The notes below the pieces were generated by a model, which was not told the DNA's origin, ran no database searches, and worked only from the letters and a program-made list of their open reading frames with translations. A program made the translations under genes and the position numbers. Shown one piece after another: positions 47,778 to 59,817 of a stretch of DNA of 64,000 nt (the first letter of the stretch is position 1; each line of letters begins with the position of its first letter). The stretch covers positions 9,617,813 to 9,681,812 of the forward strand of contig NC_058165.1 of the NCBI RefSeq assembly GCF_020080835.1, read 5' to 3'. The DNA comes from Cotesia glomerata. Taxonomy: Eukaryota > Arthropoda > Insecta > Hymenoptera > Braconidae.

Positions 47778-48737
47778 TGTATGTAAACCTCTTACAACTT
47801 TTGAACGGCTCGACCGATTGGATCGAAATAGGTGGCGATCCAAAGAATATCATTGCCATTAAATTTCGTGAGAAATATGAATCGATTCGGTTCGCTAGAT
47901 TTTGAAAAATCTCAAAAATAAAATTTAAAAAAAATCGTTTATTTGAAATAACTTCTAAACGGCTCCACCGATCGATTCCAAAAACTAATCTGTTCTTATG
48001 TTTGAAAAACCACGTCGATTGCCACCAGTCCCGTGAAATTCTGTTGATTCGTTCGAGAGTTATCGAAAACGAAAAATTTCGAAAAAAGTGTTTTTTTCAC
48101 ATAACTTCGACATTTCTTTGTGAATCGTTCTTGATGAAATAAAATCATTATTAAAGCCTTAAAAACCACGTCGATTGCCACCAACCGCATGAAAATCGGT
48201 TAATTCATTCAAAAGTTATTGCGGTTCGAAAGTTCAAAAAATAGTATTCTATGAAACTTCCATCAGACTTTTGAGCTCAACGAGCTCAAAAGCATAGAAA
48301 AGCTATCTTTTTGAGCTCGGAGAGCCTAAAATAATACATAAATTATAATTTTGAGTTCGAAAAGTTCAAAAACGTCACACTGATAGTAGGATTTATTTGT
48401 ATCAAAAAATATTTGTTAATAGTTAACAAATCATTTATTAGAGACCAATTTTTAGTATTAAACAAATATTTCTTAGTATTTAAAAGAATTTGTTTGTATT
48501 TAATAAATTTGATATTCTGTTGATTAAATATTAATAAATCTTTTAAATACTAAGAAATATTAGATAAGGACTGAAAAGTGGTCTCTAATAAATGATTTGT
48601 TAAATATTAACAAATGCACTTTAACTATAAACAAATCGCTTCTATCAGTGCATAAGTGCAATTTTAAGCACTTGGATATGGAATTAGCGGAAGTTGCAGG
48701 GATGGCCTTTAGGGTCTACCGTTTTCCAGATTTTTTC
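47778..48737 (+). repeat. dispersed GT/GAGCTC repeat, forward copy split by a MITE
   Basis: The forward unit, lacking its first part, is interrupted at 48377-48652 by a CACTGATAG MITE. The outer parts join at a position corresponding to 8476 in the uninterrupted sequence. Confidence 0.75.
48379..48650. mobile_element. 272-bp MITE with CACTGATAG ends
   Basis: Begins CACTGATAGTAGGATTTATT and ends CGCTTCTATCAGTG, flanked by CA on both sides (48377-48378, 48651-48652). Shorter relative of the 47058 copy. Confidence 0.75.
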
Positions 48738-50760
48738 ACTCATTTTTTGTTATAGACAATTCAATGCACCAAATATAAAAACCCTTGGTATGGTTTGTAG
48801 GAAATTAAATTCTCTACAAAGATGATTTTTGTCGAATGTTAAGAATCAACAGCTTCTTTTTAATAGCTGATTAAATTACAGTTTATTCTATAATTTTTAT
48901 TTTTAATTATTGGCGAAGACTTATTAGACTACTTCTTAACGAAAAGAACAGGACTAATACAATTTTTTCTAGAAATATTTATGATCTAAAAAATAGTTTT
49001 TATGTTTTAATTGATTGTAGTATGGTAGTATAGCAGTTGAAAATAATTCTATTAACAAAAATAATGAAAGAGAAAAAAGATTAATTTTTTCGTAATTTTT
49101 TTATACGGGGGGGGGGGCATCAATTCATAAAAAAAGCAAATGTTATTTTTATTTATAAATAAAACAAAGAATATTCGATTTAAAGGATTTTTCGTAAAAG
49201 TTTACGTTTTAAAAAAAAGTGCTTATGGTACAAATTATATTAAACAAGTAGAAATAAGCAACGACATAACTTTTGTAAGCAATTTAAAATTAGTCCGGCC
49301 TGCAACTCAAATATGTACAGACATGGGCATCTTTGTTTTTGATCTTCCAAATTGTTGGGAAACTGACTAATGACAAAGAGATTATCAAGAGTATGAAATT
49401 TATAAATGTATCGAGTAAGTAATACTCGAAATGAATAAATAAACAGTTCTTGAATGACTGTACATGAAAAGAAAAATATAGGAACTGTCTCCATTATTTT
49501 ACGAAATTTGTTCCTGTTCAATGATAAGGAGTACGAATACAAATTATATTTTATTTATAAAACTGATATATCTTAATTAACGAGTTAATAAAATTGAAAG
49601 TGTACTTTTGAGATTGAATTTCGATTTTGATAACAAAAAAAGATAATTTTTTTATGTAACTTTAATATTTTTATAATTTTTTTACGTATATCATCACAGA
49701 AGCTTGAAAAAATATTAACAGATTGATTTCTATTAAATCAATAAATATTATTTCATACTATAAAACATGCATTATTTATTATTAGTGTGCTTTAATTAAT
49801 AAGTGATTGAATTTGTAAACATGTATTTTCTACTACGAAATGTCCAACAAATATTGCAAAAATTTCCTCACTCCCTAACAACATTAGATTACATTAATTA
49901 AATTAGATAAAATTAAATAAGAAAATAAAATTAATTAATTAAAATAAATAAGAAAAAAAAGTATTTCTATCTTTGTGAATAAAATTTTAAGTACAAATGT
50001 TATGGAGCCTGAATAAAATTTTAAGTACAAATGTTATGGAGCCATGATCATTTTAAATAATGTGCTAGGCTTAACATTTTTAGTAGAATCATTTGATAAC
50101 AGGTTTTTGAATGTACAAGTCATTTTGCTGACTCAAACAGAAAAAATTTCTTTAAAAAAATGGATATTGTTGTGACAAGAAATTAATTTGTTGATGGCTA
50201 ATTATTATGTTCACGAGTTGAAGAAATAAAAATTTTTCTCACAGTCACTTTTTGTTGAAAAAATTTGGTAATTATTTACAAGTGGTGTCTTCATTTTAAT
50301 TTTCATTTTTTTAATTTTCATTTTTTTGAAAAATTTTGATATATTTATTTTGAAAAAATACATAAAAATGAACAATTTGAAAAAACATTTGATTAACACA
50401 ATTTTAACAAATTTTTCAAAAATTTATAAATTTTTAGAAAATGGTGATATTCAACTTTTTTTTTTGTAAAATAAAAAAAAATTTCGTTCACTTAAAATGA
50501 TAATAAAATGGTGGACCCCACTTGTAAATAATTACCAATATTTTTTGTGTTTAGAAAAAAAATTTTAGATAATAGAAAATTTATGAATTTTCATCTAAAG
50601 TTGTTCTTTCCGAAATCTATAAAAATTTTTTTGAAAAGAAAATTATTGATTGAAAATTTTTATTTCTTCAACTCAGAAATTGAATTATTGTAAATTTCCG
50701 ACATAATTTTATTGCGGCATTGTTTCTTTTTTCGAAAGAAAATTTATTTCTCAGTATACA
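48738..50760. other. AT-rich interior of the CACTA-like element
   Basis: No gene supported. A 34-bp unit containing AAAATTTTAAGTACAAATGT is tandemly duplicated at 49978-50044. A G10 run lies near 49108. Confidence 0.45.
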
Positions 50761-52505
50761 ATGGGATTTCTGGGTATTTCTGGTATTTTTATAACTAGTG
50801 AAATTCCAGCATAGATACGGTGCAATACCCGATTTAAAAGTTTAGGAGTAATGTCAGTGTAAGTACGGTTAGTAATATCTATGTTCTTGTTGCTTACAGT
50901 GGAAGTTCTAGTGTAGAAACGATTGTAACATACGCTCTTTTACATTCACGGGGGTGGGATTCCAGTGTAGAAACGGTGTAATACGCTTTTTACATTTACG
51001 GTGAAATTCCAGTGTAGAGACGGTGTAACACACGCTTTTTACACCCCACGGTGGCAGGAAGTGATTAGACGGTGTAACACCTGTTGTTTACATTCAAAGT
51101 GAGAATTCGGTTTAAACACGGTGTAACGCAGCAGTTTTTGATCACCGCTGTGTCTACACTGAAATCCTACTGTAACACACCGTGGTACTCTGGTGTAAGT
51201 ACAGTGTAATTTTTTCACATTTACACCGTGTGATTTTAGTGTATTCGGTGTAATCGGATCCGCTAGGGTTTTAATACGATTTTCTTTTGTTTTTATTACA
51301 TAACCTTGATATTTGATTGATTTAACGTCATTTATAAAAAGTTTAAGAAAAAGAAGCTAATTATTTTTGGTGAACTAAGTGTCGAAAATTTATGTTTATA
51401 TGCTGATCGTATGTTTGGTTATGATAATTACCTGAAAATTAATTAGTTTCATGAAATAAAATAGTTAGATATTTATGAAATCTACTGAAAATGTTGTTGT
51501 TTATAAACTAGAACTTTTTGAAACATGAAACTTCAATCATATCTATTGAGATTTAATAACATTTACTAAAAATTTCTTTACAGCAAACGTCTCTTTAGCA
51601 GCGGGAAAAAAGTAATTGCTAGGTTTCCAAAACTTAACATTAAATGTGGTAATTCGGTCAACGGATTAAAATTTTATATACATGTTATTTTTGCTGATTA
51701 CATAACTTATAAATTGTTTTTATTGCGAGATCGCGGGAATGTATCTGATTAAAATGAATGCATTTTCCAAACACTGGGTATGTGAAAAATAAATTTGGCT
51801 ACTTATTTAAATAGAATTCGTAAAAAACATGTTAAATTTATTTTCTATAAAATATTGATGTCATTGAGAAAATTTTTAAATAACAAAAAAAAAATTCTTC
51901 GAAATTGAAGCTAGACATATTTCAACTTTACTTATGAGACTTGCAATGACTTTAACTAAACTTTCAATACTCATTTGGAATCTGTGCAAATCAAAACAAT
52001 ACTCTAATTAAATTTCAAGTCTAGATCTAAAAATGCAATTCTATAAAGCGCCCAGCGAAGCGGGCGGGTAACAGCTAGTTAAATTCTAAATAAAAAATAT
52101 GGAATCGCTTAAAGTGGCCACAAACGGTACATCTACCCTACATATGTCGGAAAAGCATTATTAGGGGCGTTAGTACAGTCCATTGGATTCGTTTGTTCCA
52201 TTATTTATTAATTTAGAATAATTAAACCATAACACTGATCTAAATTTTGAAATGTAATGTACGGTAACTTGTATAAACAATACTACGATTAATTATCCAA
52301 ATTTAATTAATATACAAGGTAAAAGCGCTGGGGATTAAGACCGAGAACGAATCCGGGGTCGCCCTGATTAAGAAATCTCATTTGGAATGATTCGAAAAGA
52401 CGCGGGTTTAATCATTTCAAATCATCCCAAATTGTCAGGATGATTTGACTTTCAAGCATAAATTTTACAACGAATCATTTTATATCATATCAAATAATAA
52501 AAAAA

Positions 52506-53425
52506 TGTAATATTATTTTATGATTTAAAATGATTTGAAATGATTTCAACTTCCAAATCATTTTGAATAATATTGAATGATAAAATAATATTATAATTTC
52601 TGGTTTTCTAGATGATTTAAAATTATTTGAAATGATTTCAACTTCCAAATCATTTTTAATAATATTGAATGATAAAATAATATTGAAAATTCTGGTTCTT
52701 CAGATGATTTAAAATTATTTGAAATGATTTCAACTTCCAAATCATTTTGAATAATATTGAATGATAAAATAATATTATAATTTCTGGTTTTCTAGATGAT
52801 TTAAAATTATTTGAAATGATTTCAACTTCCAAATCATTTTGAATAATATTGAATGATAAAATAATATTGAAAATTCTGGTTCTTCAGATGACTTAAAATT
52901 ATTTGAAATGATTTCAACTTCCAAATCATTTTGAATAATATTGAATGATAAAATAATATTGAAAATTCTGGTTTTTCAGATGATTTAAAATTATTTGAAA
53001 TGATTTCAACTTCCAAATCATTTTGAATAATTTTGAATGATAAAATAATATAGAAATTTCTGATTTTTCAGATGATATAAAATTATTTAGCATAATTTAA
53101 ACGTTCGAATCATTTTAAATAATATTGAATGATAAAATAACATCGAAAATTCTGGTTCATCAAATGATTTAATATTATTCGAAATGATTTCAACTTCCAA
53201 ATCATTTTGAATAATATTGAATGATAAAATAATATAGAAATTTCTGGTTCTTCAGATGATATAAAATTATTTAGCATAATTTAAACGTTCGAATCATTTT
53301 GAATAATATTGAATGATAAAATAATATTATAATTTCTGGTTTTCCAGATGATTTAATATTATTTTAAATGATTCCAACTTCCAAATCATCTTAAATAATA
53401 CTGAATAACATTGAAAGCTCGTTTG
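52506..53425. repeat. tandem satellite, 92-bp period, about ten copies
   Basis: The marker TTCTGGTT or a close variant recurs at 52598, 52690, 52782, 52874, 52966, 53058, 53150, 53242 and 53334, exactly every 92 bp. Units contain AAATGATTTCAACTTCCAAA. Confidence 0.95.
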
Positions 53426-53586
53426 GGTAATTTTAAATTTTATAAATTTCTTTTAATATTTTCGATCCCAGAGTGATCATAATCATTTAATTGTTATTAG
53501 TTTGATAAATAGAATGGTAATGAAGGTGTTGTTATAGGGATACAAAAGATTGAATTGTCATTGTTACATAGGTATAATTTTATTTT

Positions 53587-54165
53587 TTATTGAACCTCAA
53601 AACTATTGGGTTGTAGACATACATAGTCAGTCATAGAAATCAAAGATAAATTTTCTACTCTAATAAATACCATTTTTGATACTATTTTTTTTATATCTAT
53701 AATTGTAAATTTATTTTCCCACTCTTTTATAACAAATATATGTTCAAAAATATCAAATTTTTCTACTGCAGCTACTGTTACCTTTACGTAAACTTGATCA
53801 TGTCGATTATAAAAGCAATGAATCTTAGCAATTTTATTGTTATCTAAGTAGACTGTTGTGTTGTTTGCTTTATTGCCTTTAGTATAAAGTATACCATAAA
53901 ACACTACACTATTATAAATACATCGGGTATAAATTTTTTCCTCTTCTGGTATTACGTTTTTAACATCATTTTGTATTAATAAAACCCCATCGTTGGTTCT
54001 GATACAATTTGTTATTTCTTTTTTTTTATCTAATATCGCTTTGCAAAATTGCCAAGTAGTTTCGTTTGAAGCCGTCGAAAGTTGACCTCTGAACATATTG
54101 TCCCGTAAACACCGGTTCGCCATTTGATTCATGATCCCTTTAGGACTTGTGACTTTTTTTTTCAA
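53587..54165 (-). pseudogene. C-terminal remnant of a transposase-like protein
   Basis: 192 residues, no recognised motif. The sequence (MFRGQLSTASNETTWQFCKA, later IIDIKKIVSKMVFIRVENLS and VCLQPNSFEVQ) resembles, from memory, the C-terminal region of EnSpm-type transposase-related proteins in insects; this fits its position between CACTA-like ends. The part expected to hold the catalytic core is absent. Weak, unverified identification. Confidence 0.4.
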
Positions 54166-54228
54166 ATTATATATATTATTTTCAAATATATATGCAGAGT
54201 TATTGGATGATGGTCCATAAAAGACTAA

Positions 54229-54420
54229 GAACTTTGAATCATTCTGAATAATTTTGAATAGTAAAATTATGATTTAAAATTATTCAGAACTAAGAACTTT
54301 GAATCATTTTGAATAATTTTGAATAATAAAATTATGATTTAAAATTATTCAGAACTAAGAATTTTGAATCATTTTGAATAATTGTGAATCATAATTTTGT
54401 GATATCATACAATATGAAAT
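54229..54420. repeat. tandem satellite, 65-bp period, three copies
   Basis: ACTTTGAATCATT or ATTTTGAATCATT recurs at 54231, 54296 and 54361. Related in sequence to the 92-bp satellite on the other side of the element. Confidence 0.85.
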
Positions 54421-54469
54421 TATTAAAATTTTTCGAATCATTCCAAATCATATTTCTTAATCAGGGTCA

Positions 54470-55479
54470 GCAGGATATATTCGATGTATTTACTTGATCA
54501 ATGCTCAACGAGAACTGCTCGTCTAAGTACCCCAAGTACTTCTTCTCTCAATAATATTTCGACAGCCCTCATTGTCTGTCGATATCTTTAACTGTATACT
54601 TTTTACTTCTATCCTGTGACCTCGGCTACGTTTGGTGATCATTGTCACTACGGACTCAAGCCCATCACCATAACCATAAAATTATAATCGGCTTAAGTCA
54701 TAAATAATTATTAAATATTCTATGCTTTACAATTTTGCTTAAAACTAACAGACAAACTAAAATATAAGGAATTTCCCTATCTCTAGGAAAACCTAGCTCG
54801 ATATTATCTCCGACACATATATAAACTTTTGAACCATATGTATTTTCTGAACTAGCTCGACGAACTGAGTCAAGAAATAGCAAAATTTTTCGAAAGTTCC
54901 GCCATGAGGACAAATGCAATTGTTAGATTTCTATGAAATCTCCTAAAATATTAGTAAAATGACAGTATACAGAATTTTTGGACGTGTTTGGACGTGTCTA
55001 CTACCTCCTCTGTCTGTTTTTTGATATTATAAGTTTCTGAGACATTGTAAACTTTTGTTTTCTTTTTTCTTTTTTCATCGTTACAACTATAAATCTTTGT
55101 GCTTCATTTTGAGATATAAACATCTTGCATTGGATTGTGTTTACTTTTTTTTTTTTATTGTAATTATAAGTTGGTGATTATTGAAAATAAATTTAGGGTT
55201 AGACATTGTTGCTCACGCGCATATCATTAGCGCATGTGTATACTTGTGCACATTTAGTTGTGGTCTACAAAGTGTGCGTTGTATTCGTTACCTATTATAT
55301 TAAACTACTTTGTTGTGTCGTGTTTAACCAACGTAGTTTTCTACCAGCTCACTCTACGGATAAGCAAATACAGTGTCATATGTCATTACTACTAACCCGA
55401 GTACTTGTTTACAAATACTAGTTCTAGTGTTCACAATTTCTTTAAACTTATTCACTCTAATCCAATAATCTCTTATGAT
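54470..55479. other. non-coding DNA, dispersed repeat and possible CR1-type 5' region
   Basis: Positions 54822-54950 resemble 1451-1570. From about 54960 the sequence could be the 5' UTR of the retrotransposon that follows, but its 5' end cannot be placed. Confidence 0.4.
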
Positions 55480-55544
55480 TATTTAATTCATTTATTTGCA
55501 AAACATAAGAAAGTTTTTGATATTACGAATAATGTGTATCTGGT

Positions 55545-56903
55545 ATGTCAGTTTCACATGACATCTGTGTTCGTTGTAAAGGAGCATTAAAAACTCCGTA
55601 CATCTGTGAAAAGTGTGGTAAAACTTTTCATCAAAGTTGTGTAAAGGATTACATAAAGAGTAAACAAGAAACGCATTGTTGTAAAAAGAAATTTGGCTAT
55701 TTATTGAAGAAATCACAATCCACAGACGTTGATACGCAAGAAACAGCATTCAGAAATTCTAAATCTCGTTTAACCTCTCTACGATCAGCTTCGTCAACCA
55801 ATTCGTCGATATCTAGCTTCAAGTCTTTGGATTCTCCACTATCTATTCAAAAATCGATTATCTTCTTCAAGATCTCAGCCAGAGTTCTTTTCACCAGTAT
55901 CACCTACATTTGTTCAGTCTCCGACTAGTGATAGTGTTTTCACTCCTAGCACACCTAGAGAAATAAATACGGTAATGACTGAATCTCCTCAGAAATCTAC
56001 TCAGGAATCTCTACCAGAAGGTTGGCCAGGTATGACCACCGATGAAAAGCTAACAACAGTAATGAAGTCTCTTGTATCCCTAACTATAGCGGTAGCCGAA
56101 ATTCCTGAAATTAAAGCTCAATCAACATCTTTATCCACCAAATTTGATATTTTAACGGATTCGTTAAATAAGTTACAGGTTGAAAATGTAAAAACTCGCG
56201 ATGAATTGGCCAAGTTAAATGATAAGTTAGTTACTAATGCTAATAATACAAGCCAAATTGAAACAAAGTTGGTCACACTTACAGAACAACTTAATACTAA
56301 AACACAAACGCTATCAGATGAAATTTTACTACTAAAATCTGTTGCCATGATAAATCCTGATGTCTCGGATCTATTACCTTCTTCGCATCCTACATCGGAA
56401 CTAGTGATCTCAGGTATTCCAGAGTCAGTGTCACTTCATCTCTCACCGGAAGATATCACAACGGAAATTTTTAATAAATTGTTTATATCAGATTTAAAAT
56501 CAGACATTTTGTGTGTACGTGAAATCAAGAAAAAGACTAAACCAAATGATGATACCAATAATCAACGATCTAAGAATGATAGACCACTTTTGCATTCCTA
56601 TATGTTGAAATTAAAGTCTTCTCAAATTCGCGATTTCATTATCGAAAAGAAAGAAAACAGAAAGTGCTTTCTGTAAAAGAAACCTTTCCGACTATCGTAG
56701 ATAAAGCATTCAAAGGAAATATTTATTTAAACGAATTTCTACATCCTCATACTTATAAATTACTGTTAGCAACTAAATTAAAGGCTAAAGATGTTAATTT
56801 TAAATATGTATGGGTGCAAAATGGTACTATCTTAACAAAGAAAAATGATGACTCACCCGTCATTAAAATTTTATCAGAGTTAGATTTAAGTAAATTAAAT
56901 TAA
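55545..56903 (+). pseudogene. retrotransposon ORF1 (zinc finger, coiled coil, RRM-like), frameshifted
   Basis: Three pieces in two frames. The first starts MSVSHDICVRCKGALKTPYI and holds a PHD/C4HC3-like finger (CEKCGKTFHQSC, HCC). After a frameshift near 55855, a Ser/Pro/Thr-rich linker leads into a coiled coil (LTDSLNKLQVENVKTRDELA) and an L1-ORF1-like region (ELVISGIPESVSLHLSPEDI). Another frameshift near 56665 precedes the C-terminal piece (FKGNIYLNEFLHPHTYKLLL). Such ORF1 proteins bind element RNA. Confidence 0.7.
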
Positions 56904-59817
56904 CAATTAACAGAGTTAACTGAATCTTCAAATCATGATTTTAAGTCACTTAGAGTATTAAGTTTAAATATAAATAGTGTAAATGGTCATATTGCACAAT
57001 TAATAAATTTAGTTGCGGAAATAAAACCTCATATCATAACTTTAACAGAAACTTGGCTTAAGCCATCTCATGATAATTCAATTTTTAGTTTGAAAGATTA
57101 TACAGTATTTCGAAGAGATAGAACATTGAAACATCTGGACACTGGTCGTATGGTTGTTGGTGGTGGTGTTGCTTGTTTAATCCATAGGTCTTTGAAATCG
57201 AAAATTGTACACATCTCGATATCAGATTACTTAAACCAGCCTGAATTTATAATCCTGGATGTTGCTTCACTTGCTGGAGCACATCTTCTTTTATCTGTAG
57301 TCTATAGGCGGCCAAATGGCAATTTATTAAATGAATTTCTTGAGATTCACACAAACTTAGCTTCGCGTTATAAAAATTTCATAATAACTGGCGATCTAAA
57401 TTGCGATTTATTGACTAGTTCATATGTGTCTAACCACTTAAAAACATTTATTTTAGAGTTATCGTTACACTCTGTTCCTTATGGTGCTACACATCATACC
57501 CGAAATAAAGATTCATGGTTAGATGTAGTATTTCTGGACAATAATTCCAAACAGGGTATGTTCTTTAAGTCAAATCATCCGTTCATCAGTGGTCATGATT
57601 ATTTATTTTGTGAGTACGTTTTTGATACACCTAAGAAGCTGGATAAATTTATTACTTACCGAAAATTTACAAATTCAAATCAAACTGCCCTTTCAAGCTC
57701 TCTTATGCAAACTCTAAATCTAACTCAAGTGCCTCTAGATTCTGTCGACCCAAACTATTTATTCGATATGTTTAAAACTAATGTCTTAGCATGTCTGGAT
57801 GAATTTGCTCCGTTACATACACGTAAAGTCATAAGACCACCAAATCCATGGTTAACAAGTGAACTTAAATCTAAATGCAAAGAACGGGACTCTCTGTATA
57901 AGCGGGCTAAGAGGTCCAGAAATGATAACTTGTTAGCGTTATTCAAGTTAAAAAGAAAGGAGCTTAAATGGGAACTTAAAGAAGCTCGTGAAAATTATCT
58001 AAATAAACAGCTCTTGAATTTGCCAAGTGGGACGTCCGTATGGAGTAAATTAAAACATCTGGGTTTAGTAAAGAGCTCAAATTCTTCTCCGCTTAATTAT
58101 TTTGAGTCTGCTGAATTAAATGAACATTACGCAAAAATAGTTAGAAAACATCCACCATGTGATGAGTCATTTTTAAATTCATTATTGAGTTATCATAGTT
58201 CTGAAGTAAATTGCTCATTTGAATGGTCCGAAATAGATATAGTTGATGTAACTAAAGCTGTTAAACTCACTTTGTTGAAATCAAAAGGTAAAAGCCCAGA
58301 CGGAGTAGATTTAAAATGGCTTAGTAATCATGTCCCACAAATTTCTCTGTTCCTTACAGCTTTGTTCAATCGCTCTTTGAGTACCGGTATTTTTCCTCAT
58401 GATTGGAAAACTATATTTATTGTCCCATTAAATAAAGTTACCCCACCAAAGTCACCTTCGGACACTCGCCCTATAGCAAATACTTCCCATCTTAGTAAAG
58501 TCTTTGAAAGAATCATAGCTAATCAAGTGGTAAATTAATGAATTAATTTCATTGGAAACTAATGATTTAATTGATAAATATCAATCAGGTTTTAGGAGAC
58601 ATCACGGTACTCATACAGCTCTATTAAAATTGGTAGATGATATTCGACAATCTATGAATAGAAATAAGCTAACCCTCTTAGTACTATTTGACTTAACAAA
58701 AGCTTTTGATTATGTAGACCATAAAGATATCCTTATAAACTTAATGAAATTAGGCTTCTCACTTAATACAATCAATTGGTTTTACTCATATTTAACAAAT
58801 AGAAGCCAGTCTGTAACTGATAGTATGAGATCGACTACTGAGTTCTTGAATACTACGTCTGGTGTTCCGCAAGGCTCAGTGTTAGGCCCTATTTTATTTC
58901 TTGTAATAATGAACTCAGTCGCATCTCGATTGGTCCATTGTAAGCATGGTTTATTTGCAGACGATAAATTTATTTATCAACACTTTTATGCTTATCAGTT
59001 ACATGATGCAATTACTAATGTCACATCAGACGCTCAGGCAGTTGCTGACTGGGCGAAAAGATCACGGTCTAGAGATAAATTTGAATAAAACTAGTGTTAT
59101 GTTAATAGGTACTACTAGTAAATTAAAAATGATCCAGCGTGAAAGCTTACCACCCATCATTGTAAATGGCGTTGCATTACCATATACTGACCATTCAAAG
59201 TGTCTGGGATTACATGTTTCAAGTAATTTATCTTGGAATCTGCATGTGTCGAAAATTGTGAGTAAAAATAAACTCAGCGTTGTATAGCTTAAAAGTTACG
59301 CAAAAATATTTATAGTACTGATATAAAGAGGTTGTTAGTTTCTGCAACTATTTTACCTTTAATAGACTATTGCTCTATAGTATTAACTGATGCTACGTAT
59401 GATAATAATCGTAAGTTGCAAACTGCTATGAATTCTGCAATTCGTTTTATTTATAATTTAAAACGCGACGAACATATTTCACCATATAGACGAAACCTAG
59501 GTTGGCTATCAATTAAAAGTCGTCGAATCTACTATCTCTCTTGTTTCTTCTATAAATTGCTAGATACAAATAAACCCTGTTACTTACGAGAATTGTTTAC
59601 TGATATTACTGGAGTAAGGCGTGCCGATCGTTTAGCAGCAAAGAAAAAATAATGTGAAATTCACAATGCCGAAATTTTTAACATCCTGTTTTGAATATTC
59701 ATTTGTAGTTTCATCAATTCGACTATGGGAAGAGTTACCATCGGAAATTGTATATGCAAGCAGTATTGAAATTTTTAAAAATAAACTGTACGACTACTTA
59801 TTTAATATAGATGTATG
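56904..59817 (+). pseudogene. retrotransposon ORF2 (endonuclease-RT), multiple frameshifts
   Basis: The AP-endonuclease part includes LRVLSLNINSVNGHI, TLTETWL, ITGDLNCDLL and SGHDYLFC (S-G-H where SDH is usual). The RT part begins with KSKGKSPDGVD and SDTRPIANTSHLSKVFERII, stops at 58538, resumes in a second frame with YQSGFRRHHGTHTALLKLVD, FDLTKAFDYVDH, TSGVPQGSVLGPILF and FADDKFIY, then continues in a third frame (LEINLNKTSVMLIG) to 59287, and again from 59332 (DYCSIVLTDATYDNNRKLQ). The order and motifs are those of CR1/Jockey-group RTs. It cannot be active. Confidence 0.8.

Larger units (their letters stand above)
38673..51268. mobile_element. CACTA-like DNA transposon, 12.6 kb, with CGGTGTAA subterminal arrays
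   Basis: The left end is CCCTAGCGGATCCGTTTACA and the right, in reverse, CCCTAGCGGATCCGATTACA; both are flanked by TTT (38670-38672 and 51269-51271). The ends fit CMCWR with a 3-bp duplication. Subterminal arrays of GGTGTAA-type words fill 38680-39000 and 50780-51260. The interior holds a SINE, several GT/GAGCTC repeat copies, two related MITEs and a TA microsatellite, but no recognisable transposase. Candidate element exons are noted at 40600-40842 and 44221-44367. Confidence 0.8.
37941..52078 (+). mobile_element. non-autonomous Helitron, interrupted by a CACTA-like element
   Basis: It starts with TC (TCTATATATATATATATA) after an A and ends CTAG before a T, with a GC-rich hairpin (CGCCC-AGCGAAGC-GGGCG, 52050-52066) 11 nt before the end: the standard Helitron signature, inserted between A and T. 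Without the inner insertion (38670-51271) it is about 1.5 kb and carries no Rep-helicase. The 5' part contains an imperfect duplication: 37960-38120 resembles 38455-38600 (both with CCATTCGACGC), with GTGGGCGGATGCGT repeats between. Confidence 0.82.
34703..52138 (+). mobile_element. pogo/Tigger-type transposon, interrupted by nested insertions
   Basis: Perfect 26-bp TIRs: the left begins GGGTAGATGTACCGTTTGTG at 34703 and the right is its inverse ending at 52138; both are flanked by TA. TA duplication and the CENP-B-like transposase identify pogo. Removing the insertion at 37941-52078 leaves about 3.3 kb, normal for the family. Subterminal words like GGCCACAACTGGTACAAC and GACCACAAGTGGTGCA occur at 35095-35170 and 37740-37800. 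The whole composite lies between two exons of the second esterase. Confidence 0.88.
52362..54466. mobile_element. CACTA-like DNA transposon, 2.1 kb, with AATGATTTGAA arrays
   Basis: The left end begins CCCTGATTAAGAAATCTCAT and the right, in reverse, CCCTGATTAAGAAATATGAT; both continue with TTGGAATGATTCGAAAA (about 39 bp of TIR). Flanks are TCG and TCA, so two of three target bases match. The ends fit CMCWR. The left subterminal region is a 92-bp satellite, the right a 65-bp satellite; both are built on AATCATTTTGAATAATATTG. The one ORF (53587-54165, minus) lies between them. Confidence 0.75.

Noticed and set aside
38673..51268. Polinton/Maverick, because of size and TIRs
   Set aside because: No integrase, DNA polymerase or capsid genes, and the 3-bp duplication does not fit the 6 bp of Polintons.
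37941..52078. A 14-kb autonomous Helitron
   Set aside because: No Rep-helicase ORF; most of the length is a separate element with its own TIRs and TTT duplication.
53587..54165. Host gene of 192 residues
   Set aside because: It sits between CACTA-like ends and satellites and has no upstream exons; a transposon remnant is more likely.
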